Shown: positions 16,117 to 25,111, numbered from the stretch's first letter. The stretch: DNA of 38,691 nucleotides from Clostridiales bacterium (GCA_020860715.1 JAJBTU010000023.1:1-38691), one strand, 5' to 3'. Notes: generated from the letters alone by a model not told the origin. Program-made: numbers and translations.

Positions 16117-17205
16117 GTGATATCGAATCAGGTTTTACAGACAACACTGGACGGATTAAAGGCCATCAGCAGAGTGGATCTCTGCGTGCTTGATACGGAA
16201 GGAGTCATGCTGGCGACTACATTTCCGGAAGCGGAGAATTTCCGCGATTCGGTGATCAGCTTTGCGAGTTCTCCGGCGGACAGCCAGACGGTATCCGGCT
16301 GCCAGTTTTTTAAGGTGTTTGATGAACATCAGCTGGAATACATTCTTCTTTCAAACGGAAACAGCGATGATGTGCATATGGTAGGACGCATGGCGGCATT
16401 CCAGATTCAGAATCTCCTTGTCGCTTACAAAGAACGTTTTGATAAAGATAATTTTATCAAAAATCTCCTTTTGGACAATTTGCTTCTGGTTGATATTTAC
16501 AACCGTGCGAAGAAGCTGCACATTGATACGGAAGCGCGCCGCGTAGTGTTTATTGTAGAGATTGATCATGAGAAAGAGTCCGGTGCGCTGGAAAGTGTCC
16601 GTGCTCTGTTCGGCGCGCGCTCCAGTGATTTTATTACCGCGGTGGACGAAAAGAGCATTATTGTGGTAAAGCAGCTTGGCGAACAGGAAGGCTATGAGGA
16701 TATGGACCGCACGGCGGAGATGATTCTGGACGCGCTCGGGGAAGAAAAGAAAAAGGAGGCTCTGGTCGCGTACGGCACGATTGTCGGCGAGATCAAGGAG
16801 GTTTCCCGTTCTTACAAGGAAGCGCGTATGGCGCTGAATGTCGGCAAGATCTTTTTCGAGGAGCGCAAGGTCATCGCCTACAGCTCACTGGGTATCGGCC
16901 GTCTGATTTATCAGCTGCCGATTCCGCTCTGCAAGATGTTTATCAAGGAAATTTTTGACGGGAAGTCGCCGGATGATTTTGACGATGAGACCCTGACTAC
17001 GATCAATAAGTTCTTCGAGAACAGCCTGAATGTCTCGGAGACGTCGCGGCAGCTTTACATCCACAGGAATACGCTCGTCTATCGTCTTGACAAGCTGCAG
17101 AAGCAGACGGGGCTTGATCTGCGCGTGTTTGAGGACGCGATCACGTTTAAGATTGCGCTGATGGTAGTTAAGTATATGAACTATATGGAGACGCAGGAGT
17201 ATTAA
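16117..17205 (+). CDS. CdaR/PucR-family transcriptional regulator
   Basis: 362 residues from a GTG at 16117, chosen because AAGGAGGG lies seven bases upstream. A longer frame from 16069 would begin before that site. The first 130 residues look like a sensory domain (sugar-diacid-recognition-like), the middle is a GGDEF-like/linker region, and the C-terminal 55 residues hold the PucR-type HTH: SLNVSETSRQLYIHRNTLVYRL followed by QTGLDLRVFEDAITFKIAL. Family members respond to sugar diacids, purines or amino acids. Its target is not evident; glnN lies upstream and the ABC exporter converges from the other side. Confidence 0.85.
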   Translation: MISNQVLQTTLDGLKAISRVDLCVLDTEGVMLATTFPEAENFRDSVISFASSPADSQTVSGCQFFKVFDEHQLEYILLSNGNSDDVHMVGRMAAFQIQNLLVAYKERFDKDNFIKNLLLDNLLLVDIYNRAKKLHIDTEARRVVFIVEIDHEKESGALESVRALFGARSSDFITAVDEKSIIVVKQLGEQEGYEDMDRTAEMILDALGEEKKKEALVAYGTIVGEIKEVSRSYKEARMALNVGKIFFEERKVIAYSSLGIGRLIYQLPIPLCKMFIKEIFDGKSPDDFDDETLTTINKFFENSLNVSETSRQLYIHRNTLVYRLDKLQKQTGLDLRVFEDAITFKIALMVVKYMNYMETQEY

Positions 17206-17212
17206 AAATAAA

Positions 17213-17236
17213 CGCCGCCGACATTTGTCGGCGGCG
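17213..17236 (-). terminator. terminator of the ABC exporter operon
   Basis: CGCCGCCGACA/TGTCGGCGGCG, 11-base arms. Read on the minus strand it is followed by TTTATTTTTAA, so it mainly ends the exporter transcript; it may also stop the converging regulator transcript. Confidence 0.8.
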
Positions 17237-17243
17237 AAGCTGC

Positions 17244-19112
17244 TTATTCAAACTGTGCGGCGTACAGCCGGTAATAGAACCCTTTCTGCGCGATCAGTTC
17301 CTGATGGGTTCCCTGCTCCACGATATTGCCCTGGTCGACGACCAGGATGCGGTCGGCGTTCTGGATGGTGGAGAGGCGGTGGGCGATGACAAAGCAGGTC
17401 TTGTCGGCCATCAGTTCACGCATGGCGGCCTGTATCTGCCGTTCGGTGCCGGTGTCGACGTTGGAGGTGGCCTCGTCGAGGATCAGCATCCTCGCGTCGT
17501 AAAGCATGGCGCGGGCGATGGTCAGAAGCTGTTTCTGCCCCTTGGAAATGTTGCCGCCGTCTTCGCCGATGACGGTGTCGTAGCCGTTGGGAAGCAGCAT
17601 GATGTAGTGATGTATCTTCGCAGCTTTGGCGACGGCGATGACTTCCTCTCTGGTCGCGCCCTCTTTTCCGTAGGCGATATTCTCATAGATGGTGCCGTTG
17701 AACAGCCAGGTGTCCTGCAGCACCATCGCGTAGGCGCGGCGGAGACTTGCGCGGGTCACGTCGCGGGTCTCGCTGCCGTCCACAAAGATCTGTCCCTCGT
17801 CCACATCGTAAAACCGCATCAGCAGGTTGATGATGGTAGTTTTTCCTGCGCCGGTCGGTCCGACGATGGCGATGAGTTTGCCGGCGTCCGCCTCCAGATT
17901 GAAATTGCGGATAATCGTTTTTCCGGGGGTATAGCCGAACGAAACATTCTCAATTTTTACGTCGCCGCGCACATCTTCAAGAACCGCGGCATCCGCCCGG
18001 TCGGGCAGTTCCTCTGTCTCATCCAGAATATGGAATACGCGCTCCGCGGCGGAAAGCGCAGAGAAAATCTGCGTGACCACGTTCGCGATCTCGTTGATCG
18101 GTCCGGAGAACTTTCTCGAGTACAGCACGAAAGAGGAGATGTGCTCCAACGTTACGACGCCGCCCATATAGAGAAGCGAGCCGAGAATACCGATCAGAGC
18201 CAGCCCCAGGTTGTTGATCGAACCGACAGTAGGCCCCATGGTCATGCCGTAATAGTTTGCCCTGTGAAATGCGTCGGAAGCCTCTTTATTATACTCATCG
18301 AAATGGTTCAGGAATGTATCCTCCTGCGCGTAGGCGAGTACCGTTTTCTGTCCGGAAAAAATCTCCTCCACATAGCCGTTCATCTCACCGTAGGCAGCGG
18401 AACGCCGGGAAAACAGAGGGCGGGTAATGCTGCTCATGTGTTTCGTATAGGCGGTGGCCAGCGGGATGGTGACGAGCATCGTCAGGGTCAGAGGCGGACT
18501 GATGTAGATCATCATTGCAAGTGATCCCACGACGGTGACCACGCTGGTCATGATCTGCGTGAGATCGGTGGAGATGCAGACGCAGGTCACATCAATATCG
18601 TAGGAAACGTGGCTGATGATATCACCGGCTGCATTTTGATCAAAATAGCGGACCGGCAGCTTCATCAGCTTCCGGAAGACGTCCTCACGCATCTGCTGTC
18701 CGATCTTCCGGCCAACGTTCATCATGATAAAATTGATGACCAGCGTGATCAGGGAGGATGTCACGTAGAAAATCAGCATCAGCTTTGCGTAGTAAAAGAC
18801 GCGTGAAAAATCTACCTGTCCTTCTCCGGCTGCTGCCGCTGAGATTGCCCTTCCTGCCAGAAACGGTCCTGCCAGCGCCATTACATTGCTTACGAGACAA
18901 AGAAAGAGAGCAGCGATCATGATGTATTTGTAGTTTGCCGTATAGCGGATGAGGCGCAGCAGAGTGCCTCTGCGGTTTTTTGATTTCCCGTTTTGCGCTT
19001 GTTCTGTGCCGCAGGCTTTGCTGTCTGTATGTTTCGTTTCACCCGTATGCTTTGTTCCGGAGCTGCCGTTTCTTTTTGGACTGTCATATTCTCCGGGTGT
19101 ATATTTTTCCAT
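17244..19112 (-). CDS. ABC exporter half-transporter, subunit with the catalytic Glu
   Basis: 622 residues: a hydrophilic N-terminal extension of about 50 residues rich in Thr, Lys and Gly, six membrane helices (60-350) and one ATPase domain. Walker A GPTGAGKT is at 418-425, Walker B LILDE with catalytic Glu547, and the switch His578 is present. The ABC signature is altered to ISKGQ (522-526) in place of LSGGQ. It follows the other half-transporter by 26 bases. The pair forms a heterodimer of the BmrCD/TM287-288 type, exporting drugs, lipids or peptides; the substrate is unknown. Confidence 0.93.
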   Translation of the reverse strand: MEKYTPGEYDSPKRNGSSGTKHTGETKHTDSKACGTEQAQNGKSKNRRGTLLRLIRYTANYKYIMIAALFLCLVSNVMALAGPFLAGRAISAAAAGEGQVDFSRVFYYAKLMLIFYVTSSLITLVINFIMMNVGRKIGQQMREDVFRKLMKLPVRYFDQNAAGDIISHVSYDIDVTCVCISTDLTQIMTSVVTVVGSLAMMIYISPPLTLTMLVTIPLATAYTKHMSSITRPLFSRRSAAYGEMNGYVEEIFSGQKTVLAYAQEDTFLNHFDEYNKEASDAFHRANYYGMTMGPTVGSINNLGLALIGILGSLLYMGGVVTLEHISSFVLYSRKFSGPINEIANVVTQIFSALSAAERVFHILDETEELPDRADAAVLEDVRGDVKIENVSFGYTPGKTIIRNFNLEADAGKLIAIVGPTGAGKTTIINLLMRFYDVDEGQIFVDGSETRDVTRASLRRAYAMVLQDTWLFNGTIYENIAYGKEGATREEVIAVAKAAKIHHYIMLLPNGYDTVIGEDGGNISKGQKQLLTIARAMLYDARMLILDEATSNVDTGTERQIQAAMRELMADKTCFVIAHRLSTIQNADRILVVDQGNIVEQGTHQELIAQKGFYYRLYAAQFE

Positions 19113-19138
19113 AATACCTGCCTCTTTCTATGAACTAA

Positions 19139-20866
19139 TTACGCAATCTCGCCCATCTGCGACTGAAAAATATCCAGATAGACTGGACAGTTTTTTAAAA
19201 GCTGTTCATGTGTACCGTAGCCGATCATTTTTCCGTTTTCCAGCACCAGAATATGATCGAGGTTCATGATAGAACTGACCCGCTGCGCGACCATGATCAT
19301 GGTAGAACTGCTGTAATCATCCTGGATTGCCCTGCGCAGAGCGGCGTCGGTTTTGTAGTCCAGAGCGCTGGAAGAATCGTCCAGGATCAGGATCTGCGGG
19401 TGGTCGGCGAGTGCGCGGGCGATCAGCGTGCGCTGTTTCTGGCCGCCGCTCAAATTTGCGCCCTTGATGTCCGCCCTGTACTGGTAGGCCTCGTCGAGCC
19501 CCTCGATAAAGTCAGAAATGTTTGCGGCCTGCGCCGCCCGCCGCACCTGAAACTCATTCAGGTGACGGCCAAATGAGATATTTTCAAAAAGCGTATCATT
19601 AAAAATGGTATCGTTCTGGAAGACGACGCCGAACATGGCGCGGAGCTCGTCTTTCTCATAGGTACGCACGTCACGCCCATGGATGTAAATCCCTCCTTTG
19701 TCGCAGTCATAAAAACGCATCAGCAGGTTGACGATGGATGTCTTGCCGCTGCCGGTCGCGCCGATGATGCCAAGCGATTCGCCGTCTTTCAGAGAAAAAG
19801 CAATATCGGACAGGCACTGCTCGCCGGTCTTGTGGTAGCTGAAGCTGACATGATCAAAGACAATGTGGGCATCCTGTGTATCTCCGGGATATTCATGACC
19901 TTCGACCGGAAGAACCGGCTGATCGTCCTCTGTCTGCATAATGAGATCAATGCGGTTCGCGGAAGCGATGGCTTTTGAAGCCATCATAAAAACGCGGTTC
20001 AGACTCATAACGCTCTGCAGGATGAGATTAAAATAAGTAAGAAACGCGAGGATGACGCCGGGACGGATCGCACCGCTGTTTACCCGCGCCGCGCCGACCA
20101 GGACGACCAGCGTCAGACCGACGTTCAGCGTCAGCTGCATAAGCGGTCCGGGCGCTGCCATCGTGATGCTGGCGCGGATGTCGTCCTGGGTCAGCTTTTT
20201 GTTTGCTTCCTGAAAACGGCCGATTTCGTACTTCTCCTTAGAGAGAGCCTTCACGACGCGGATGCCGGTGATATTTTCCCGCATTACGCGGATGACCTTA
20301 TCCAGGCTGGTCTGCACCCGGTCATAGAGCGGGATCCCGTGCCGGGTGACCAGAAAGATCACCACGCCGAGGATTGGCACCAGCACACAGAGAATGCCGG
20401 AGAGCACCGGATCCATGACCATCGTGACGACGATACCGCCGATCAGCATGATCGGGGCACGGATACCGATCGCCTGCACATCTACCATGAAATCCTGCAC
20501 ATTGTAGGAGTCCGAGGTCATGCGGGATGTCAGAGTGGGAAGCCCAAACGCATCAAACTGGGAGCCGGAAAGACTAAGCGTCTTCCGGAACATATCGTGG
20601 CGCAGCACACCGATGGACTCAGACGCGACCGCGACCGCATTGCGGTTTGCCTTCACATTCAGAAAACGGGTAATGGCTGCGACTGCGATCATCAGTATGC
20701 CCCAGAGGACCACGCGCCCAACGTCGCCGAGCGGCACGACATGATCGATCATATATTCGAGGATATAGGGAATCAGAAGTTCTGTGATTGTTCCACAGAA
20801 CTTAAAGGTCATACTGGCTGCCATTCTTGCAGCGTAGGGCTTCATATAGCGGATAATCAGATTCAT
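19139..20866 (-). CDS. ABC exporter half-transporter, degenerate-site subunit
   Basis: 575 residues from the ATG at 20866, which has a GAGGCG ribosome site and gives the usual family length; a start at 20929 has none. It has six membrane helices (15-300) and an ATPase domain with Walker A GATGSGKT (369-376) and a canonical LSGGQ (472-476). The catalytic Glu after Walker B is Asp497 (ILILDD) and the switch His is Gln528 (VAQRVSS). These changes mark the degenerate ATP site of heterodimeric exporters and match the partner's altered signature. First gene of the operon. Confidence 0.93.
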   Translation of the reverse strand: MNLIIRYMKPYAARMAASMTFKFCGTITELLIPYILEYMIDHVVPLGDVGRVVLWGILMIAVAAITRFLNVKANRNAVAVASESIGVLRHDMFRKTLSLSGSQFDAFGLPTLTSRMTSDSYNVQDFMVDVQAIGIRAPIMLIGGIVVTMVMDPVLSGILCVLVPILGVVIFLVTRHGIPLYDRVQTSLDKVIRVMRENITGIRVVKALSKEKYEIGRFQEANKKLTQDDIRASITMAAPGPLMQLTLNVGLTLVVLVGAARVNSGAIRPGVILAFLTYFNLILQSVMSLNRVFMMASKAIASANRIDLIMQTEDDQPVLPVEGHEYPGDTQDAHIVFDHVSFSYHKTGEQCLSDIAFSLKDGESLGIIGATGSGKTSIVNLLMRFYDCDKGGIYIHGRDVRTYEKDELRAMFGVVFQNDTIFNDTLFENISFGRHLNEFQVRRAAQAANISDFIEGLDEAYQYRADIKGANLSGGQKQRTLIARALADHPQILILDDSSSALDYKTDAALRRAIQDDYSSSTMIMVAQRVSSIMNLDHILVLENGKMIGYGTHEQLLKNCPVYLDIFQSQMGEIA

Positions 20867-21049
20867 AGTTCGCCTCGGTCTGTTTTTTGCACGCGATGCA
20901 CACATAAATAATGATTTATAGTCGAACATCGGTGCAGTAAAAATGTGATGTATAGATTTTATTGTAGCTTTCTGGCGATATCAGATAAATAACGGGAATC
21001 ATGATGTCACTCAGACTGGCTGCATTTGTACAGGGAGTGCACAAGTGCC

Positions 21050-21078
21050 ATCCTAGCAGAGAAGACTTAAAATGTCAA
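21050..21078 (-). promoter_or_regulatory. promoter of the ABC exporter operon
   Basis: On the minus strand: TTGACA (-35, bases 21073-21078), 17 bases, TAGGAT (-10, bases 21050-21055). The leader to the start at 20866 is about 175 bases. A palindrome overlaps the -35. Confidence 0.7.
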
Positions 21079-21090
21079 GGTACCGTGACA
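21073..21090. promoter_or_regulatory. palindromic operator over the exporter -35
   Basis: TGTCAAGGTACCGTGACA, an 18-base palindrome with a single mismatched pair, covering the -35 of the exporter promoter. Placement is that of a repressor site for a dimeric regulator (for example MarR or TetR type). No candidate regulator is adjacent. Confidence 0.6.
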
Positions 21091-21134
21091 ATTATTTTCG
21101 CTTACAACATGTGATAAAAATATAAGATTCACTC

Positions 21135-21163
21135 TTTTCATTCTTTTCGAGACAGGGTATAAT
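21135..21163 (+). promoter_or_regulatory. promoter of the nucleotidyltransferase/HEPN pair
   Basis: A perfect TATAAT (21158-21163) with a weak TTTTCA 17 bases upstream (21135-21140). The leader is about 43 bases before the ATG at 21213. Confidence 0.6.
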
Positions 21164-21212
21164 CATTCATATCAGAAGAAAACCGTGCTTTGAAACGGGG
21201 TGAAAAAGCAGC

Positions 21213-21575
21213 ATGAAAACATTTAACAACTATGAATTGCACTTTACATTTGACCGGAAAAGCACAAACATTCGTTTTGCCAATGCGGAGTACATCCATC
21301 CCCTCAAGCAGGATCTGGTGCAGCTGCTGCAGGAGGATTTTGAAAAAGACCGGAATGTGAAGACGGTGATCGTATTTGGCAGCGCGGTGGAGTTTCGCTG
21401 CAATAGCTACAGTGATCTGGATTTATGTATAGAGCGTTATGATAAGATTCCGTTTCACAACAATACAGAAGATGAGATCGATCTGGTATATTGGGATCAG
21501 ATTGGAGAACGCTTAAAGAAAGAAATAGCCCAAAAAGGAATTGTTGTGTATGACAGGGAGGGGCAATATGTGTGA
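21213..21575 (+). CDS. minimal nucleotidyltransferase (MNT)-domain protein
   Basis: 120 residues. The polymerase-beta-like signature VIVFGSAVE (Gly56-Ser57) followed by YSDLDL (Asp68, Asp70) is complete, and EIDLVYWD offers the third acidic residue (Asp90). Such proteins pair with HEPN proteins as toxin-antitoxin systems; in characterised examples the MNT partner adenylylates the HEPN toxin. Its stop overlaps the start of the downstream HEPN gene by eight bases. The first 20 residues precede the core fold. Confidence 0.88.
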   Translation: MKTFNNYELHFTFDRKSTNIRFANAEYIHPLKQDLVQLLQEDFEKDRNVKTVIVFGSAVEFRCNSYSDLDLCIERYDKIPFHNNTEDEIDLVYWDQIGERLKKEIAQKGIVVYDREGQYV

Positions 21576-22086
21576 CATTCGACTTTTCAGACGAGCTTGG
21601 CTGGACTTTAAAGCGGCAGAGAACCTTCTGGCAGTTCCGGTGAATGATGAGGCCTACATAAATAATGTGGCATATCATCTCCAGCAGGCCGTAGAGAAGA
21701 CATTAAAAGCGTTTCTGGAATGCGTCGGGGTGACGGTGCCGAACACCCACGACATTGATAAGCTGGTCCGTATGTCAGGGAATAACGGTTCCTGTGCCGC
21801 AGTGACAGAATGGATCGAGGATAAAGCGGATATGCTGACGCGCTGGGAGACCGATACGCGGTATGACATTGATTACTGTGTGGAGAAGACAAAAGCGGTA
21901 ACGGGACTGGAAAAGGTCAGAGAATTTCTGGATGCGAACGGGTTGAAAGAAGAACTTCGGGAGGAATTAAGGCAGGATAGTATAAAGGAAAAACTGAAGA
22001 CCTTTTTTCCGAAAGATTACGAGCCAAAAGATAATTTTGAATGGAATTGTTTTTATCAGATCTACAGGAAAAGACTGATACAGTGA
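21568..22086 (+). CDS. HEPN-domain protein, partner of the upstream nucleotidyltransferase
   Basis: 172 residues from the ATG at 21568, which has GGGAGGGG upstream and overlaps the stop of the preceding gene. The core YHLQQAVEKTLKAFLECVG, PNTHDIDKLV and the following DTRYDI segment match the pfam HEPN family. No R-x4-6-H ribonuclease motif occurs anywhere in it, unlike the classical toxin members, so it may be non-catalytic or use another chemistry. About 45 C-terminal residues extend past the usual HEPN core. Confidence 0.85.
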   Translation: MCDIRLFRRAWLDFKAAENLLAVPVNDEAYINNVAYHLQQAVEKTLKAFLECVGVTVPNTHDIDKLVRMSGNNGSCAAVTEWIEDKADMLTRWETDTRYDIDYCVEKTKAVTGLEKVREFLDANGLKEELREELRQDSIKEKLKTFFPKDYEPKDNFEWNCFYQIYRKRLIQ

Positions 22087-22098
22087 GGGAGATACTTA

Positions 22099-22124
22099 CT
22101 ATTTGAAATGGTTTTATCAAATAG
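22099..22124. promoter_or_regulatory. operator-like inverted repeat upstream of uxaC
   Basis: Perfect arms CTATTTGA (22099-22106) and TCAAATAG (22117-22124) with a 10-base spacer, 36 bases before the uxaC start. A suitable site for a LacI- or GntR-type uronate regulator; a clear promoter was not identified. Confidence 0.45.
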
Positions 22125-22160
22125 CAGGCGTTATATAAAAATGTGAATGGAGGGCAAAAC

Positions 22161-23588
22161 ATGAAAGCATTTATGGACAAAGATTTCCTTTTGTCGACCG
22201 AGACAGCGAAGAAGCTGTTTCACGAGTATGCCGAGACAACGCCGGTTCTCGACTATCACTGCCACATCAATCCGCGTGAGATCGCGGAAGACCGCAAGTT
22301 CGATAACATCACGCAGGTCTGGCTGGGCGGCGACCACTATAAGTGGAGACAGATGCGCTCGAACGGCATTGAGGAAAAGTACATCACCGGCGACGCCACA
22401 GACCGCGAGAAGTTCCAGAAGTGGGCGGAGACACTGGAGAAAGCAATCGGCAACCCGCTCTATCACTGGAGTCATCTGGAGCTGCAGCGGTATTTTGGCT
22501 ACTATGGGGCGCTGAACGGCAGGACCGCCGAGGAAGTGTGGAATCTCTGCAATGAAGCGCTGCATCAGGACGACATGAGCGCGCGCAACATCATCCGCCG
22601 CTCCGGTGTGACACTGATCTGCACGACGGATGACCCGGTGGATTCTCTGGAATGGCATGAGGTGATCGCGAAGGACGAGACCTTTGAGGTGCAGGTGCTT
22701 CCGGCGTGGCGTCCGGATAAGGCGATGAACCTGGAGAAGCCGGATTACGCGGAATACATCGCGGCGCTGGCGCAGGTGAGCGGGACAAAGATCACGTCGT
22801 TTGAGGACCTGATCGCGGCACTGAAGGTGCGTATGGAATATTTTGCGGCAAGGGGCTGCTGCGTATCCGATCACGGTCTGGAGTATGTGATGTATGTGCC
22901 GGCTTCTGAGGAGACGGTCAACGCGATTTTTGCAAAGAGACTGAATGGGGAGACGATCACCCGCACAGAGGAACTGCAGTTCAAGACCGCGTTTATGCTG
23001 AAGATGGGTGCGCTGTACCATGACTTCAACTGGGCGATGCAGCTTCATTATGGCGTGAAGCGCGACAACAATCAGCTGCTTTATAAGTCCATCGGCCCGG
23101 ATGCCGGTGTGGACTGCATCAACAACTACGCGCCGTCGTCTGAACTGGCGGATTTCCTGAACGCGCTGGCAATTGAGGACAGGCTGCCGAAGACGATTCT
23201 CTACAGCCTGAATCCGACGGATAACGCCGCCATCGGCACGATCCTCGGCTGTTTCCAGAATTCAGACGCCATCGGCAAGATCCAGCAGGGCAGCGCATGG
23301 TGGTTCAATGATAACAAACAGGGCATGACCGACCAGATGATCTCTCTGGCGAATCTGGGACTTTTGGGGAACTTCCTTGGCATGCTGACGGACTCCAGAA
23401 GTTTTCTGTCCTACACCAGACATGAGTATTTCCGCCGCATCCTCTGCGATCTGATCGGCGGCTGGGTCGAGAACGGAGAATATCCGAATGATGAGGTGGC
23501 GCTGGAGCAGCTGATCCGCGGGATCTCCTATGGGAACGCGGTGCGGTATTTCGGGTTTGACCTGGATCCGGACGCACGCAGGAGCTAA
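22161..23588 (+). CDS. uxaC: glucuronate isomerase
   Basis: 475 residues, normal length. It interconverts glucuronate/fructuronate and galacturonate/tagaturonate, the first step of hexuronate catabolism. VLDYHCHINP at 25-35 gives the metal-binding His pair, and the family blocks KFDNITQVWLGGDHYKWRQMR, TDDPVDSLEWH, LPAWRPDKAM and LTDSRSFLSYTRHEYFRR are all present. The ATG at 22161 has GGAGG upstream; the frame from 22143 only reads through that site. It is followed by a 2-keto-3-deoxygluconate kinase gene; the reductase, dehydratase and aldolase of the pathway are not in the window. Confidence 0.97.
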   Translation: MKAFMDKDFLLSTETAKKLFHEYAETTPVLDYHCHINPREIAEDRKFDNITQVWLGGDHYKWRQMRSNGIEEKYITGDATDREKFQKWAETLEKAIGNPLYHWSHLELQRYFGYYGALNGRTAEEVWNLCNEALHQDDMSARNIIRRSGVTLICTTDDPVDSLEWHEVIAKDETFEVQVLPAWRPDKAMNLEKPDYAEYIAALAQVSGTKITSFEDLIAALKVRMEYFAARGCCVSDHGLEYVMYVPASEETVNAIFAKRLNGETITRTEELQFKTAFMLKMGALYHDFNWAMQLHYGVKRDNNQLLYKSIGPDAGVDCINNYAPSSELADFLNALAIEDRLPKTILYSLNPTDNAAIGTILGCFQNSDAIGKIQQGSAWWFNDNKQGMTDQMISLANLGLLGNFLGMLTDSRSFLSYTRHEYFRRILCDLIGGWVENGEYPNDEVALEQLIRGISYGNAVRYFGFDLDPDARRS

Positions 23589-23654
23589 AGATCAAAGCTG
23601 CCTGCCGATGCTGCCGCAGCCGGACAGATACGGCAGGCGGAAAGGATAGTTGAA

Positions 23655-23726
23655 AAGGACAGAAAAAGGCATAGAGAAAAGCAAAAAACAGAAAAAGAAC
23701 AGAAAAACAACAGAAAGGAAAAGACT
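23655..23726 (+). other. purine-rich leader of kdgK
   Basis: About 70 bases, nearly all A and G with scattered C, built from repeats of CAGAAAAA-like units, ending in the AGAAAGG ribosome site. Just upstream, GCCTGCCG and CGGCAGGC (about 23601-23638) can form a hairpin. The unstructured A-rich tract may act as a translation enhancer between the two genes of the operon. Confidence 0.5.
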
Positions 23727-24824
23727 ATGGAATTAAATTTAAGACCGGCAAGTGAATGTAAATATGACGCGTTATCTTTGGGGGAAGTCATGCTTCGCCT
23801 CGACCCGGGAGAAGGAAGAATCCGCACGGCACGCTCCTTCCGGGCATGGGAAGGCGGCGGCGAGTACAACGTCGTCCGCGGCCTGCGCCGCTGCTTCGGT
23901 ATGCGGACCGGCGTGATCACGGCGTTTGCAGACAACGAGGTCGGCAAGCTGATGGAAGACTTTATCCTGCAGGGCGGTGTGGACACCTCTCTGATCAAGT
24001 GGATGAAGACGGACGGCATCGGGCGCGTCTGCCGCAACGGCATCAATTTCACCGAGCGCGGCTTTGGCATCCGCGGTGCGGTGGGCTGCTCTGACCGCGC
24101 GAATACGGCGATCTCCAAGGCGACGCCGGAAGATTTTGACTTTGACTACATCTTTGGCGAACTCGGCGCGCGCTGGCTCCACACCGGCGGTATCTATGCG
24201 GCGCTCTCTGAGCAGTCCTGCGAGACGGTCATTGCGGCGATTAAGACCGCGAAAAAATACGGCACGGTCATTTCCTACGACCTGAACTACCGTCCGTCCA
24301 TGTGGAGCGCGATAGGCGGACAGGCGAAGGCACAGGAAGTGAACAAAGAGATTGCAAAATACGTGGATGTCATGATCGGCAACGAGGAAGATTTCACGGC
24401 CTGCTTAGGGTTTGAGATTGAGGGCAACGACGCGAACTTAAAGGAGCTGAACATCGACGGCTACCGCAAGATGATCAACGAGGCGGCGAAGACCTACCCG
24501 AATTTCAAGGTGGTGGCGACCACCCTGCGCAAGGTAAAGACCGCGACGGTCAACGACTGGAGCGCTCTTTGCTGGGCGGACGGCGAGATCTACAAGGCGG
24601 CGGATTACAACGACCTGGAGATCATGGATCGCGTCGGCGGCGGCGACTCGTTTGCATCCGGACTGGTGTACGGCCTGATGACGGGCAAGGGCGCGGAGGC
24701 AGCCGTGAACTACGGCGCGGCGCACGGCGCACTGGCGATGACGACTCCGGGCGATACCACCATGGCAAGCCTGAAAGAGGTCGAGGGCATCATGTCCGGC
24801 GCTGGCGCGAGAGTGCAGAGGTAA
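23727..24824 (+). CDS. kdgK: 2-keto-3-deoxygluconate kinase (PfkB family)
   Basis: 365 residues. It phosphorylates KDG to KDPG, the step before aldol cleavage in hexuronate breakdown. The PfkB fold is shown by GEVMLRLDPGEG near the N-terminus, the GGGEYNV substrate-loop motif (43-49) and the C-terminal signature DRVGGGDSFASG with catalytic Asp307. Its place directly after uxaC supports KDG as substrate over fructose or ribose. Spacing from uxaC is 138 bases, with a hairpin and a purine-rich tract between. A terminator follows. Confidence 0.9.
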   Translation: MELNLRPASECKYDALSLGEVMLRLDPGEGRIRTARSFRAWEGGGEYNVVRGLRRCFGMRTGVITAFADNEVGKLMEDFILQGGVDTSLIKWMKTDGIGRVCRNGINFTERGFGIRGAVGCSDRANTAISKATPEDFDFDYIFGELGARWLHTGGIYAALSEQSCETVIAAIKTAKKYGTVISYDLNYRPSMWSAIGGQAKAQEVNKEIAKYVDVMIGNEEDFTACLGFEIEGNDANLKELNIDGYRKMINEAAKTYPNFKVVATTLRKVKTATVNDWSALCWADGEIYKAADYNDLEIMDRVGGGDSFASGLVYGLMTGKGAEAAVNYGAAHGALAMTTPGDTTMASLKEVEGIMSGAGARVQR

Positions 24825-24851
24825 AGACACATACAGAGGAAATACAGCCAT

Positions 24852-24883
24852 GCGGGAACGGGAAAAGAAAAATCCGTTCCCGC
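24852..24883 (+). terminator. terminator after kdgK
   Basis: GCGGGAACGG (24852-24861) pairs with CCGTTCCCGC (24874-24883), 10 bp with a 12-base A-rich loop, followed by the T-rich TGTGTATTTG. It closes the uxaC-kdgK unit. Confidence 0.8.
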
Positions 24884-25082
24884 TGTGTATTTGTAATATA
24901 GCTTATCGGAAAGAAAACGCGCTTGCGGATTTTCACTGATAACGACAGGAAAGGCAACTGTGAAAGTACCGGACAGTTACCGGCAAGACTGGGTGTATCC
25001 TTCCGGCAAATACCGTCTGGATCTGCAGCCCTGAACGGTTACAAAACAGCACAACTGGTACAGGTTGAACGCACCAACGGTC

Positions 25083-25111
25083 TTTCAAATACGGGAAAAT
25101 GGTGTTATAAT
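25083..25111 (+). promoter_or_regulatory. orphan promoter in the kdgK-S41 gap
   Basis: A perfect TATAAT (25106-25111) with TTTCAA 17 bases upstream (25083-25088). Nothing but a 20-codon frame follows before the next promoter, so its product, if any, is short. Confidence 0.45.

Noticed and set aside
15990-16193. A 67-codon frame overlapping the start of the CdaR/PucR-type regulator
   Set aside because: Overlaps the regulator's well-supported ribosome site and coding start; no motif.
17304-18524. A 406-codon open frame on the plus strand opposite the ABC exporter gene
   Set aside because: It is antisense to a clear ABC transporter, has a biased composition (Asp, Val, Gly, His) typical of shadow frames, and no family motif.
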